Below are positions 47,142-55,743 of a DNA stretch of 64,000 nt, in pieces. The notes under the pieces were generated by a model. It was given only the letters and a program-made list of their open reading frames with translations, was not told where the DNA came from and did not search any database. The stretch spans positions 3,782,001 through 3,846,000 of the forward strand of contig NZ_JAUSWX010000001.1 in the NCBI RefSeq assembly GCF_030815405.1. The letters are read 5' to 3'. Origin of the DNA: Agromyces albus. GTDB lineage: Bacteria; Actinomycetota; Actinomycetes; Actinomycetales; Microbacteriaceae. Position 1 is the first letter of the stretch; every line of letters starts with the position of its first letter. A program made the position numbers and the translations under genes.

Positions 47142-47986
47142 TCAGGGTCCTCTCGGGGGATAGAGGTGCTGGCATGCGGGTCGACGAGCGACGACGTCGC
47201 GTCTCGAGACCCAGGGTCGGATGCCGCGGCGGCACGCTCGACCGCGGGGATCAGTTCATCGAGCTCGTCGACGATCACGTCGGCGCCGAGCTCCTCGAGG
47301 GCGGCGCGCCCGACACCGCGGTCGACGCCGATCACGATGCCGAACTCGCCCGCCGCGCCCGCCTTCACGCCCGACTCGGCGTCTTCGACGACGGCGCACA
47401 CGGTGGTCGGCAGGCCCAGCAGCTCGGCGGCGCGCTCGAAGGTGTCGGGCTCGGGCTTGCCCGGCAGGCCGTCGCGCACGGCGACGGCGCCGTCGACGAC
47501 CACGTCGAACCGATAGGCGAGGCCCGCGGCCTCGAGCACCGACGGCGCGTTCTTCGAGCTCGAGACGACGGCGACCTTGTGGCCTGCGCGCTCTACGGCG
47601 TCGAGGAAGGCGACGCTTCCGGCGTAGGCCGTGACGCCCTCTTCGGCGAGGGTCGCGTTGAACGCCTCGTTCTTGCGATTGCCGAAGCCGTGCACGGTAT
47701 CGGCGGTCGGGGCATCCGTCGGCGCGCCTTCAGGCACGCGGATGCCGCGGCTCTCGAGGAGGCTCCGAACGCCGTCGTACCTGGGCTTGCCGTCGATGTA
47801 GGCGAAGTAGTCGTCGTCGGTGTACGGCGCGACGCCGTGGGCCTCGAGGATCGGCGTGAACAGGCGCGACCACGCGTGCATGTGCACGACGGCGGTCGGC
47901 GTGAGCACGCCGTCGAGGTCGAAAAGATAGCCGCGGATGCCGGTGAGATCGACGGCAGCAGCGTCTGAGGTGGGGGAGGGGGTCAC
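47138..47986 (-). CDS. HAD hydrolase, beta-phosphoglucomutase family
   Basis: A 282-residue HAD-IA enzyme: FDLDGVLTPTAVVHMHAWSR carries the nucleophile and acid/base Asp, AVVSSSKNAPSVLEAAGL is motif II, and AVVEDAESGVKAGAAGEFGI carries the acidic motif. Expected to turn beta-glucose 1-phosphate into glucose 6-phosphate for the GH65 partner. GTG 47986 has AAAGGAA 4-5 bases upstream; ATG 48001 is the alternative. The C-terminal 40 residues are polar and low complexity. Confidence 0.87.
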   Translation of the reverse strand: MTPSPTSDAAAVDLTGIRGYLFDLDGVLTPTAVVHMHAWSRLFTPILEAHGVAPYTDDDYFAYIDGKPRYDGVRSLLESRGIRVPEGAPTDAPTADTVHGFGNRKNEAFNATLAEEGVTAYAGSVAFLDAVERAGHKVAVVSSSKNAPSVLEAAGLAYRFDVVVDGAVAVRDGLPGKPEPDTFERAAELLGLPTTVCAVVEDAESGVKAGAAGEFGIVIGVDRGVGRAALEELGADVIVDELDELIPAVERAAAASDPGSRDATSSLVDPHASTSIPREDPE

Positions 47987-48158
47987 GGGCGTTCCTTTCA
48001 TCGTGTCGGCCGGGGCGCCAGAACCCGCGAGACGATGTTATTCCCGAGGACGGGCGAGCGCGAGGCAGAATGCAGACTCGAAGGAATCGCCAAGGGTTCG
48101 CGACTCGGCTTGGCGCGGCCGGCGACGCGCCGCTCGAATGGCTTTGGCCGCCCAAGGG

Positions 48159-48167
48159 TGATAATCT
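48159..48167 (+). promoter_or_regulatory. extended -10 for tRNA-Leu
   Basis: TG-A-TAATCT, an extended -10 element, lies 33 bases before the tRNA-Leu gene. No good -35. Confidence 0.4.
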
Positions 48168-48200
48168 CGCTTGGTTGGCGCGCTTCGGCGCGCTGCACGT

Positions 48201-48287
48201 GCGCGAGTGGCGGAATTGGCAGACGCGCTGGCTTCAGGTGCCAGTACTCGCAAGGGTGTGGGGGTTCAAGTCCCCCCTCGCGCACCA
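48201..48287 (+). tRNA. tRNA-Leu (CAG anticodon)
   Basis: Class II tRNA with acceptor GCGCGAG pairing with CTCGCGC, D arm TGGCGGAATTGGCAGACGCG, anticodon CAG in GGCTTCAGGTGCC, a long variable arm (ACTCGCAAGGGTGT) and T arm GGGGGTTCAAGTCCCCC. The 3' CCA is encoded (48285-48287), unlike the other two tRNAs here. Confidence 0.95.
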
Positions 48288-48299
48288 CCTGACATTTCG

Positions 48300-48321
48300 A
48301 CCGGCTCGAATTCGAGCCGGT
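48300..48321. terminator. perfect 22-base palindrome after tRNA-Leu
   Basis: ACCGGCTCGAA followed by its exact complement TTCGAGCCGGT. It would form a hairpin between tRNA-Leu and the convergent DUF892 gene and may terminate both. There is no T tract. Confidence 0.5.
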
Positions 48322-48345
48322 GCGTGACACTCATCACGCAAGCTC

Positions 48346-48828
48346 TCAGGCGAGGATCTTCTGCAGGGTCTTCTGCAGCTCTTCGCTCGTGTGCACCTCC
48401 TGGTCGAGGTTCGCCTGCAGCAGGCTCACCACTTCGGAGAAGCCCATCGCCGTGGTCGGCACGATGAGCGACTGGTAGGCGGAGATCTCGTAGTGCTCGT
48501 TGCCGAGCGCGCTCGTGAGCGCGACCTGGTCGCGGAGCTTCGGGGCGCTGCGCTCGAGGAGCGATGCCGCTTGCTTGGAGATGCCCTTCGTGCTCGGCGA
48601 CGGAGCCGTCGACTCCTTGAACTCGAGGAGGCGGAACACCTGCTGCAGGTTCGCGATCTGCTCCTTCGTCTCACCGGCGTGGTGGCGGAAGAGCTGCTTG
48701 ATCTCGGCGGTCTTCGCCGCCTTCTGCAGTTCGCCGAGAGCGGCGAGCGAGTCGTTCTCCATCGTCATCGCGGTACGGAGCTGGAAGTGAAGCAGGTCCG
48801 TCGGGCTCTTCAATGTCTGCTGAACCAT
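48346..48828 (-). CDS. DUF892 (YciE/YciF-like) ferritin-like protein
   Basis: A 160-residue helical protein: SPTDLLHFQLRTAMTMENDS, then KAAKTAEIKQLFRHHAGETK and NEHYEISAYQSLIVPTTAMG. Glu and His residues are spaced as in diiron ferritin-like bundles. DUF892 proteins are linked to stress; the role is not proven. The start ATG 48828 has AAAGGA 9 bases upstream. Convergent with tRNA-Leu. Confidence 0.8.
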   Translation of the reverse strand: MVQQTLKSPTDLLHFQLRTAMTMENDSLAALGELQKAAKTAEIKQLFRHHAGETKEQIANLQQVFRLLEFKESTAPSPSTKGISKQAASLLERSAPKLRDQVALTSALGNEHYEISAYQSLIVPTTAMGFSEVVSLLQANLDQEVHTSEELQKTLQKILA

Positions 48829-48955
48829 GTCGGTGTCCTTTCCGTCATTCGTCCGCGCGGCAACGCGGGCGCCTTGCGGGTCGAGTTTCATCGTCGCGCT
48901 TGGATGACGAGCACGACAGGGGTTGCCAGCGGCGGCGGGTTCTGAGTAGAGGCTG

Positions 48956-48990
48956 GGCGGGGGCCCCTATAAGAAGGAAGGGCCCCCGCC
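48956..48990. terminator. GC-rich hairpin
   Basis: GGCGGGGGCCC (48956-48966) pairs with GGGCCCCCGCC (48980-48990), 11 base pairs around a 13-base A/G-rich loop. It lies between the DUF305 stop (49033, reading leftward) and the DUF892 start, so it probably ends the copper operon transcript. Confidence 0.7.
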
Positions 48991-49032
48991 TGGAACGCGA
49001 CGGGTGTGGAGCGCTGCGTACTGCCCGAGTGA

Positions 49033-49620
49033 CTAGAAGTCGGCGAGCAGTTCCTGCATGACGGCGATCTCGTCGGTCTGGGCGGCGATGATCGTCTCGG
49101 CGAGCTCCTTCGCCTCGGCGTTCTCGCCGTCGGCGGCCTCGGCCTCGGCCATCTCGATGGCGCCCTCGTGATGCACGATCATCCCCTCGAGGAACAGCCG
49201 GGCCGCGTCATCGCCCGTGGCATCCTCGAGCGCCGTCATGTCCTCGTCGGACAAGAGGCCACCGCCGTCCATGCCGCCCATGCCGCTCTCCTCCTGACCC
49301 CACTCGGAGAGCATCTCCGTCATCTGGTCGATCTCGGGCTGCTGGGCGTTCTTGATCTGGGTTGCGAGATCGCGGACCCGATCGTCGATGCCGTCTTCGG
49401 CGAGGAGCAGGTCGCTCATCTCCACGGCCTGCTCGTGGTGCGGGATCATCATCTGGGCGAACATGACGTCGGCGTCGTTGAAGCCGGCGGACTTTTCAGG
49501 ACCTGGGGCATCCGAGGCGCTCATGTCCATTCCGGACATGCCTCCTCCCGCGCAGCCGGTCAGGGTGAGGGCGACCGCCGCCGCGGCGGTCACGAGGACG
49601 ATCTTGCGTGTGTTCAGCAT
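49033..49620 (-). CDS. DUF305 domain lipoprotein
   Basis: A 195-residue lipoprotein: signal peptide with lipobox LTLTGCAGGG, a Met/Gly-rich mature start, and two ferritin-like half repeats of DUF305, FAQMMIPHHEQAVEMSDLLL and FLEGMIVHHEGAIEMAEAEA. The paired His and Met residues suggest metal, probably copper, binding at the outer membrane face of the cell membrane; this is inference. It is downstream of copA and DUF6153 on the same strand. Confidence 0.9.
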   Translation of the reverse strand: MLNTRKIVLVTAAAAVALTLTGCAGGGMSGMDMSASDAPGPEKSAGFNDADVMFAQMMIPHHEQAVEMSDLLLAEDGIDDRVRDLATQIKNAQQPEIDQMTEMLSEWGQEESGMGGMDGGGLLSDEDMTALEDATGDDAARLFLEGMIVHHEGAIEMAEAEAADGENAEAKELAETIIAAQTDEIAVMQELLADF

Positions 49621-49712
49621 GGTGATCTTCTTTCATCGTCGGAATTGGTCGAGCCGGAACTGCCGACGGGCATGGCGAATGCGGCCGAATCGGCGAGAGG
49701 AGGTCGGTCGGC

Positions 49713-50222
49713 TTACGTGCGACTGATGGAGAGGGCGGTCAGGTCGGGACGGTGAACGGGCAGTGGGATGTCGGGGAGGGCGGCGAGGATGCGGGCGCCG
49801 GCGTCGTGAGGCTCGCGATACACGACCGGGCGAGCGAACACGATCAGCGCAGCCGCCGCGAGGAGCATCGCGCACGTCATCACCATCGCGGCGCAATCGA
49901 GCACGCCGTGCATGCAGGCGTCATCGCAGTGCACGGCGGATGCCGCTTCGCTGACGAGCGCGGTCGAGGCGGCGGCCGCGGTGGCGGTCAGGACGAACGG
50001 CGCTTCGGCAGCGTGGCCGGTGTGCCCGGTGTGCCCGGTGTGCCCGGTGTGCCCGGTGTGCACGGTGTGCACGGCAGCCGCGGTCGCGGTCACGGCGGGC
50101 AGTCGGGCGACTGCCGGATGCTCCGCTCCGGAGGAGTGCATCGCCAGGAGCCCGATGACGACGGCCGCCATGCCGAGCGTGCTCAGGATGGTGCGCCGGA
50201 CGGCGCGGAAGCGGCGGCTCAT
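49713..50222 (-). CDS. DUF6153 family protein with HTG repeats
   Basis: A 169-residue membrane protein. An N-terminal helix ([20 protein letters not shown]) is followed by a His-rich repeat [20 protein letters not shown] (9-base repeats near 50014-50073), then [20 protein letters not shown] with four Cys, Met and His, leading into a second helix. DUF6153 proteins are often near copper genes; a metal-binding role is inferred. It overlaps the copA stop by 4 bases, so it is coupled to the pump. Confidence 0.8.
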   Translation of the reverse strand: MSRRFRAVRRTILSTLGMAAVVIGLLAMHSSGAEHPAVARLPAVTATAAAVHTVHTGHTGHTGHTGHTGHAAEAPFVLTATAAAASTALVSEAASAVHCDDACMHGVLDCAAMVMTCAMLLAAAALIVFARPVVYREPHDAGARILAALPDIPLPVHRPDLTALSISRT

Positions 50223-52519
50223 GTCGAGACGACCACGACTTCGTCTCGGCGCTGACGGAGGGACGGCGCGGCGGTCGTGTCGGGGGCACCGCGGAAGCGG
50301 CGCAGCCGGAGGCTGTTGCTCACCACGAACACCGATGACAGCGCCATCGCCGCGCCCGCGACGAGCGGATTCAGCATGCCGAGCATCGCCAACGGGATGG
50401 CCGCGACGTTGTACGCGAACGCCCAGAAGAGGTTGGCCTTGATGGTTGCGAGCGTTCGCCGGGAGAGGCGGATCGCGTCGACGACGGCGACCAGGTCGCT
50501 GCGCACGAGGGTCAGGTCGCTGGCTTCGATCGCGACATCCGTGCCGGTTCCCATCGCGATGCCGAGGTCGGCCGTCGCGAGGGCGACGGCGTCGTTCACG
50601 CCGTCACCGACCATCGCGACGACGTGGCCACCCTCCTGCAGGGCGCGCACCACGTCGGCCTTCTCAGCGGGCAGCACTTCAGCGCGCACGTCGTCGATGC
50701 CCACCTCTGTCGCGACCGCGCGAGCCGCCCGTTCGTTGTCGCCGGTGAGGAGGATCGGGTTCAGCCCCAGCGCCTTGAGCTGTGCCACAGCCGCGGCACT
50801 CGTGACCTTCACCCTGTCGGAGACCGCGAGGATGCCTCGAGTCCGACCGTCCCAGGCGATCGCGACGACGGTGCCGCCGGTGATCTCGAGCGACGCCTGC
50901 TGTTCGGCGAGGTCAGCCGGAAGCGTGAGTCCCCACTGGGCGAAGAGCCACGAGGGGCGACCGACGAGCACGAGGTGCCCGTCGACGACGGCCTGCACAC
51001 CGAGCCCCTGCTCGGAGCTGAACGACTCCAACGCCGGCAAGGGCTCGCCGCCGTCGCGGGCCGCGGCAGCGATCGCCGCGCCGATCGGGTGCTCGGAGCC
51101 GGTCTCGGCCGCACCGGCGAGCCGCAGCACCTCGGAGGCATCCTCGCCCGCTGCCGGGACGACGGCGCTGAGGCTCATCTTCCCGGTCGTGACCGTTCCC
51201 GACTTGTCGAGCACGATCGTGTCGACGCGGCGAGTCGACTCGAGGATCTGCGGGCCTTTGATCAGGATGCCGAGCTGTGCGCCGCGCCCGGTGCCGACGA
51301 GCAATGCCGTCGGGGTCGCGAGGCCGAGCGCGCACGGGCACGCGATGATGAGCGTCGCGACAGCAGCCGTGAACGCGACCTCGGGGCTCGCGCCGATGAG
51401 CAACCACACGGCGAGCGTCGCGAGCGCAAGCGCGATGACGATGGGCACGAACACGGCCGAGACGCGGTCTGCGAGGCGCTGCACGTCGGCCTTGCCGGTC
51501 TGCGCCTGCTCGACGAGACGGGCCATGGCGGCGAGTTCCGTGTCGGCGCCCACTCGCTTGGCGCGCACGATGAGTCGCCCGCCCGCGTTCATGGTGGCAC
51601 CGACGACCTCGTCGCCGGGCCCGACCTCGACGGGAACGGCCTCGCCCGTGAGCATGCTCGCGTCGACGGCCGAGCTGCCCTCGACGACCCTGCCGTCGGT
51701 CGCGACCTTCTCGCCGGGGCGGACCACGAACAGGTCGCCCACCACGAGGTTCGCTGCGGGCACTCGCAGCTCGACTCCGCCGCGGAGCACGGTCGCCTCC
51801 TTGGCGCCCATCTCGAGGAGCGCCGTGATGGCGGCGTTGGAACGCCGCTTCGCGCGGGCCTCGACGTATCGCCCGGCGAGGATGAAGACCGTGACGGCTG
51901 CGGCGACCTCGAGGTAGACCTCGTCGGCCCCGCCGCCCGGCTCGCTGAACAGGACGAAGTTCATCGTCATGCCGGCCATTCCTGCCATGCCGAAGAACAA
52001 CGCGTAGAGCGACCAGCCGAGCGCGGCGAGGACGCCGACGCTGATGAGGGTGTCCATCGTCGCGGCGCCGTGCCTGAGGTTCAGCCACGCGGCGCGATGG
52101 AACGGCCACGCACCCCAGACGGCGACCGGGGCGGCGAGGGCGAGGGCGAGCCACTGCCAGTTCGTGAACTGCAGCACCGGGATCATCGACATCGCCACGA
52201 CCGGGATCGTCAGCGCGATCGAGACCAACAGGCGCTGGCGGAGGGATGCCGCTTCGGCGCCGATCTCGGGCCTGCCGCCGGTCTCGGTCGATTCGGTCGG
52301 CGGGGGCGCCGGCAGCTCGGCGGTGTAGCCGGTCGCCTCAACGGTCGCGATCGCATCATCGACGCTGACGCCGTCGGGCAGGTGCACGCTCGCCTTCTCG
52401 GTCGCATAGTTCACCGTCGCCTCGACCCCTGGCATCCGGTTGAGGCGCTTCTCGATGCGAGCGGCGCAGGACGCGCAGGTCATGCCGCCGACGAGCAGTT
52501 CGACCTGCTGGGCAGTCAT
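50219..52519 (-). CDS. copA: copper-transporting P-type ATPase
   Basis: A 766-residue P1B ATPase exporting Cu(I). An N-terminal heavy-metal domain has [16 protein letters not shown] (Cys 15 and 18). The membrane metal site is [16 protein letters not shown] (about residue 394), typical of Cu(I). The phosphorylation motif reads [11 protein letters not shown], where DKTGT is usual. Also present are the SEHPIGAAI His-Pro motif and [20 protein letters not shown]. It overlaps copZ by 4 bases upstream and DUF6153 downstream. Confidence 0.95.
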   Translation of the reverse strand: MTAQQVELLVGGMTCASCAARIEKRLNRMPGVEATVNYATEKASVHLPDGVSVDDAIATVEATGYTAELPAPPPTESTETGGRPEIGAEAASLRQRLLVSIALTIPVVAMSMIPVLQFTNWQWLALALAAPVAVWGAWPFHRAAWLNLRHGAATMDTLISVGVLAALGWSLYALFFGMAGMAGMTMNFVLFSEPGGGADEVYLEVAAAVTVFILAGRYVEARAKRRSNAAITALLEMGAKEATVLRGGVELRVPAANLVVGDLFVVRPGEKVATDGRVVEGSSAVDASMLTGEAVPVEVGPGDEVVGATMNAGGRLIVRAKRVGADTELAAMARLVEQAQTGKADVQRLADRVSAVFVPIVIALALATLAVWLLIGASPEVAFTAAVATLIIACPCALGLATPTALLVGTGRGAQLGILIKGPQILESTRRVDTIVLDKSGTVTTGKMSLSAVVPAAGEDASEVLRLAGAAETGSEHPIGAAIAAAARDGGEPLPALESFSSEQGLGVQAVVDGHLVLVGRPSWLFAQWGLTLPADLAEQQASLEITGGTVVAIAWDGRTRGILAVSDRVKVTSAAAVAQLKALGLNPILLTGDNERAARAVATEVGIDDVRAEVLPAEKADVVRALQEGGHVVAMVGDGVNDAVALATADLGIAMGTGTDVAIEASDLTLVRSDLVAVVDAIRLSRRTLATIKANLFWAFAYNVAAIPLAMLGMLNPLVAGAAMALSSVFVVSNSLRLRRFRGAPDTTAAPSLRQRRDEVVVVST

Positions 52520-52833
52520 CGTGACAGGCCACCGACGAGCTCGTAACCGGCCTCATCGATGGCGGCCGCGACGCGGTGCTCGTCGAGGGAGGCCTCGCTT
52601 GCGACCGTCACGCGGGACACGCCGCCGGCGACGAGCTCGACGTCGACGTGCTTCACGCCGTCGAGGCGGGCGAGCTCCTCGGAGACGGACGAGACGCAGT
52701 GCGAGCAGGTCATGCCCGCGACGCCGAAGTCGGCGGTGACCACAGCCGGCGCCGGAGCGCCGTGTTCGTGGGCGTGGCCCTGCTCGAATGCGTGGTCGTA
52801 GCCGTGCTCGTGGGATCCGTTGGTGTCGCGCAT
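52516..52833 (-). CDS. heavy-metal-associated domain protein (CopZ-like copper chaperone)
   Basis: A 105-residue protein with a His-rich head ([20 protein letters not shown]) and a C-terminal HMA domain with [20 protein letters not shown]. It likely delivers Cu(I) to CopA. I chose ATG 52833 because GAGG lies 8 bases upstream; ATG 52857 would start only 7 bases from the CsoR operator and promoter. First gene of the leftward copper operon. Confidence 0.88.
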   Translation of the reverse strand: MRDTNGSHEHGYDHAFEQGHAHEHGAPAPAVVTADFGVAGMTCSHCVSSVSEELARLDGVKHVDVELVAGGVSRVTVASEASLDEHRVAAAIDEAGYELVGGLSR

Positions 52834-52864
52834 TGGTGTGTCCTCACTCGAACTCATCGAAGTA

Positions 52865-52881
52865 TATACCCCCATGGGGTA
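52865..52881. promoter_or_regulatory. CsoR operator 1
   Basis: TATACCCCCATGGGGTA, a pseudo-palindrome of the CsoR type (TACCCC...GGGGTA). On the minus strand it overlaps TATACT, a good -10 for copZ. Confidence 0.7.
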
Positions 52882-52890
52882 CACTCTTCC

Positions 52891-52908
52891 TATACCCCAC
52901 AGGGGTAG
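52891..52908. promoter_or_regulatory. CsoR operator 2
   Basis: TATACCCCACAGGGGTAG, a second CsoR-type site 10 bases from the first, on the csoR side. Two sites suit separate control of the divergent promoters. Confidence 0.68.
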
Positions 52909-52957
52909 TCTGTCAACCGAGGGCAGCGCAGCTCGCACGAGCGGAACGAGGATGCAC

Positions 52958-53278
52958 ATGAGCTACACGAGCCACACGAGCCACACGGCCACGAGCCACC
53001 ACGGCTACATCAGCGACAAAGACGAGTACCTGCGACGCTTGAAGCGCATCGAGGGCCAGGCACGCGGGCTGCAGGGCATGGTCTCCGACGAGAAGTACTG
53101 CATCGACATCCTCACCCAGGTATCGGCCATGACGAAGGCGCTCGAGGCCGTCGCGCTCGGCCTGCTCAACGACCACATGACGCATTGCGTGCTCACGGCT
53201 GCGCAGGAAGGCGGCGAGGAGGCCGAAGCGAAGCTGCGCGAGGCATCCGAGGCCATCGCCCGGCTCGTTCGAGCCTGA
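52958..53278 (+). CDS. csoR: copper-sensing transcriptional repressor CsoR
   Basis: A 106-residue all-helical repressor that leaves DNA on binding Cu(I). It has YLRRLKRIEGQARGLQGMV and the C-H-C ligands: Cys in EKYCIDILTQ, His and Cys in NDHMTHCVLTA. The N-terminus is Ser/Thr/His-rich (SYTSHTSHTATSHHG). I chose ATG 52958 since GAGG lies 7 bases before it; ATG 52952 is adjacent to it. Divergent from the copZ-copA-DUF6153-DUF305 operon. Confidence 0.93.
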   Translation: MSYTSHTSHTATSHHGYISDKDEYLRRLKRIEGQARGLQGMVSDEKYCIDILTQVSAMTKALEAVALGLLNDHMTHCVLTAAQEGGEEAEAKLREASEAIARLVRA

Positions 53279-53485
53279 TCGTCAGGCGGCCGAGCGCGCG
53301 CTCGAACGGGAGCTGGCGGGCGGGCCGCATCGGTGTCCACGTCGCGACCGACGACCTGCTGCTCGCCGTCTCGATGCTCAGTGGCGTGCTCGCCCGCAGC
53401 GACCCCGAGGATCGTCGCGACGTCGCGCGGCGGGCGTGGGCGCTCTTCCACGCGGCGTTCGCCCCTCGCTGAGCACGTTCGTCGC

Positions 53486-54154
53486 TCAGCCGCCGACGAT
53501 CTCATCGAGGTTGGTGAGGAGGTCGCCCGGGTCATCGAAGACTGCTCGAGCACCGGCATCCGTGAGCTCGACATCGGTGATGCCGCCCGAGCGGAGCCCG
53601 TATGCCGTGACTCCCGCGCGCCCGGCGGCGATCATGTCCCAGGTGGAATCGCCGACGAAGACGGCGTCGGATGGCTCGGCTCCCGCGCGTTCCAGCGCGA
53701 CCCCGATGATGGCCGGATCGGGCTTCGCAGTCTCGACGTCGTCGGCCGAGGTGGTCGCATGGATGGCGTCGCCCGCGTCGAGCGCTTCGAGCGACAGCTC
53801 GAGTTCGTCGCGAGGCGCCGAAGTGGCGAGCACGACACGGATGCCGCGACCGGCCAATGCCGCGATCAGCTCTCGAGACCCGTCGAACGCGCGCAGGCGC
53901 GGCGCAAGGTCGCGGTAGAAGTCGCTGTGGAGGCCCTTCGCCCGCTCGATCCACGCCTCGTCGCGTTCGCCGGCCACCATCGTGATGAGCCGGGCGGAAT
54001 CCTGCCCGATGGCGCGATGAATGCGCCACGCATCGGCGGCCACTTCGAGCCGCTCGAACGCGTGATGCCAAGCCTCGACGTGCAGGAAGTTGGAGTCGAC
54101 GAGGGTTCCATCGACGTCGAAGAGAACCGCGCGCGGCGGGCCTGCGGTGCTCAT
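53486..54154 (-). CDS. HAD family phosphatase
   Basis: A 222-residue HAD-IA hydrolase: AVLFDVDGTLVDSNFLHVEA (nucleophile motif), VVLATSAPRDELE (motif II), and SDAVFVGDSTWDMIAAGRAG (acidic motif), with a small helical cap. It resembles phosphoglycolate phosphatase or beta-phosphoglucomutase-like enzymes; substrate unknown. The SRAP gene ends 4 bases upstream on the same strand. Confidence 0.88.
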   Translation of the reverse strand: MSTAGPPRAVLFDVDGTLVDSNFLHVEAWHHAFERLEVAADAWRIHRAIGQDSARLITMVAGERDEAWIERAKGLHSDFYRDLAPRLRAFDGSRELIAALAGRGIRVVLATSAPRDELELSLEALDAGDAIHATTSADDVETAKPDPAIIGVALERAGAEPSDAVFVGDSTWDMIAAGRAGVTAYGLRSGGITDVELTDAGARAVFDDPGDLLTNLDEIVGG

Positions 54155-54158
54155 CGGG

Positions 54159-54863
54159 TCACTCGAGCGGTTCGATGAGCGTGGGGTCTTCGGGGTCGAC
54201 CGCGCGCGTGTTGTTCACCTTGCGATCGACCTCGTAGTTCGTGATGGTCGAGGCCACCTTCTCGGATTCGGCGTTGAGGAGCGCGACCATGTCCTCCTTG
54301 CCGGCGTCGTCGAGCTTGACCGGGGCGAGGTATTCGTCCCACGCGTCGCGGTCGAGGAAGACCGGCATGCGGTCGTGCACCTCGCCGGAGGCATCCCGAG
54401 CCTCGCGCGTGATGATCGAGGTCGACACCTCCCACTCGTCGCCGACCTTGCGCGCCGTGTAGATGCCGGCCGCGGCGAGCATCGGCTGCCGGCCGTGCAG
54501 GAAGAACGCCTGCTTGTTGCCCGGCTCGCCCGTCCACTCGTAATAGCCGCGCATCGGCACGAGGCATCGGGATGACGCGAACGCACCCTTCCACAGCCCG
54601 TTCGTGGCGACGGTCTCGATGCGGGTGTTGAACTGCGGGCGCTTCGACTCCTTCATGAAGGCGGGGTGGAAGTTCCAGACAGCCGGCTCGATCGACCGCA
54701 CGATTTCGCCCGTCTCCTTGTTCTGGCGCTCGCGCACGATCGGCACCAGCTGGGTAGGGGCGAGCGAGTACTGGGGTCTCCAGTCGCGGTAGTCGTTGCC
54801 CTGCGCGACGAACTCCTGGATCATCTCGTCGACTTTGGCGTCGTTCGCGAAGCGTCCGCACAT
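54159..54863 (-). CDS. SOS response-associated peptidase (SRAP/YedK family)
   Basis: A 234-residue SRAP protein that crosslinks to abasic sites in single-stranded DNA. The catalytic Cys2 follows the initiator Met in MCGRFAND. NFHPAFMKES, RCLVPMRGYYEWTGE (catalytic Glu) and EVHDRMPVFLDRD (His) are conserved. The start is fixed by the need for Cys at position 2. Probably cotranscribed with the HAD phosphatase. Confidence 0.94.
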   Translation of the reverse strand: MCGRFANDAKVDEMIQEFVAQGNDYRDWRPQYSLAPTQLVPIVRERQNKETGEIVRSIEPAVWNFHPAFMKESKRPQFNTRIETVATNGLWKGAFASSRCLVPMRGYYEWTGEPGNKQAFFLHGRQPMLAAAGIYTARKVGDEWEVSTSIITREARDASGEVHDRMPVFLDRDAWDEYLAPVKLDDAGKEDMVALLNAESEKVASTITNYEVDRKVNNTRAVDPEDPTLIEPLE

Positions 54864-54907
54864 GCCCTCAGTCTGCACCCGCCAGCCGACAGGCGCACGT
54901 GTCCGCG

Positions 54908-55237
54908 CTACTGAGCAGGCTTGCCTGCGCGCCGCATGGCCCGACGCCGCCCCCAGGCCCCGTACCACCGGAACATCTGCGGCATGAGCCAGTACGCGGC
55001 GATCGGAACGACGACGAGGGTGAGCACCAACGCTCTGAGCACGGGATGCCAGTCGATCATCACCGGGCCGAGCAGCGTGCTGAAGATGGCGACGAGCGGG
55101 AATATCGTGAGCCACACGATGAGCGCCGTCACGTGGGCATTGGGTCTCGGCGGCACGGGCGGATCGGTGCGCGCCTCGGAAGGGGGCGAATCGGCATTCG
55201 GCACCGGCCGGCCGTGCTCAGGGGGCGTCGCTGTCAT
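54908..55237 (-). CDS. hypothetical two-helix membrane protein
   Basis: A 109-residue protein with a Pro-rich cytoplasmic start (MTATPPEHGRPVPNADSPPS), two helices (ALIVWLTIFPLVAIFSTLLG and LVLTLVVVPIAAYWLMPQMF) and a basic end (WGRRRAMRRAGKPAQ). The helix pair resembles the membrane tail of some antibiotic-biosynthesis-monooxygenase-like proteins, but the enzymatic part is missing. ATG 55237 chosen; an ATG at 55309 would add 24 residues. Function unknown. Confidence 0.65.
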   Translation of the reverse strand: MTATPPEHGRPVPNADSPPSEARTDPPVPPRPNAHVTALIVWLTIFPLVAIFSTLLGPVMIDWHPVLRALVLTLVVVPIAAYWLMPQMFRWYGAWGRRRAMRRAGKPAQ

Positions 55238-55342
55238 CTCTTCGACTCCGCGATCGGGTGAGGCCACGGCAGCGGGCGCGACGTGCGGACGCAGCTGGCC
55301 CCTCTCCATTGTCCACCCGCGAGCGTCGAAGGATCCAGCGAT

Positions 55343-55657
55343 CTATACGTTGAGCGCGACCTGCTGGCCGAGAGCGGCGATGGCGCCTTCATTGCGGCGG
55401 TAGTGGGACCACTGGCCGACCCTGGTGCACGTGACCAGTCCGGCGCGTTGCAGGGTGGCCATGAACTGGGAGGCCGTCGACTGCGATACCCCGGCCCGAG
55501 CTTGGATGTGCTTCAGGCACACCCCGACCTCGGCAGCCGGCCGGTCTTGCGGCGGGAACGATTCGGGCTCCTTCAACCAGCCGAGGATCGCCAGCCGAGT
55601 GGGGTGGCCCAGCGCCTTGAACGCTGCGACCATCTCGTCTTCCGTCAACTCAGCCAC
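55343..55657 (-). CDS. ArsR family transcriptional regulator
   Basis: A 104-residue winged-helix repressor: ELTEDEMVAAFKALGHPTRL, AGVSQSTASQFMATLQRAGL (recognition helix) and the wing TCTRVGQWSHYRRNEGAI. CLKH could place a Cys, but no clear metal-site pattern is seen. The GTG at 55657 is exactly 7 bases after a TATACT -10 (55665-55670), so the mRNA is probably leaderless. Divergent from the PRISE-like reductase across a long inverted repeat, which is its probable operator. Confidence 0.88.
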   Translation of the reverse strand: MAELTEDEMVAAFKALGHPTRLAILGWLKEPESFPPQDRPAAEVGVCLKHIQARAGVSQSTASQFMATLQRAGLVTCTRVGQWSHYRRNEGAIAALGQQVALNV

Positions 55658-55668
55658 ATCGCTGAGTA

Positions 55669-55735
55669 TATCGCAACATCGCGATTTACCGATGGTGTGA
55701 TAGACAGTAGATCGGTAAATCACGATGTAACGATG
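55669..55735. promoter_or_regulatory. large inverted repeat operator between arsR-type gene and reductase
   Basis: Left arm 55669-55693 and right arm 55711-55735 match at 21 of 25 positions as inverted repeats; the inner 11 bases, GATTTACCGAT and ATCGGTAAATC, are perfect. The left arm touches the arsR-gene -10, the right arm ends 8 bases before the reductase ATG. This arrangement suits repression of both genes. Confidence 0.7.
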
Positions 55736-55743
55736 GGGGCGAC

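Noticed and set aside
53279..53485. Possible short gene after csoR (ending LSGVLARSDPEDRRDVARRA...)
   Set aside because: The frame looks protein-like, but apart from an ATG inside csoR the only start gives 31 residues, with no ribosome binding site. It may be a remnant of a larger gene.
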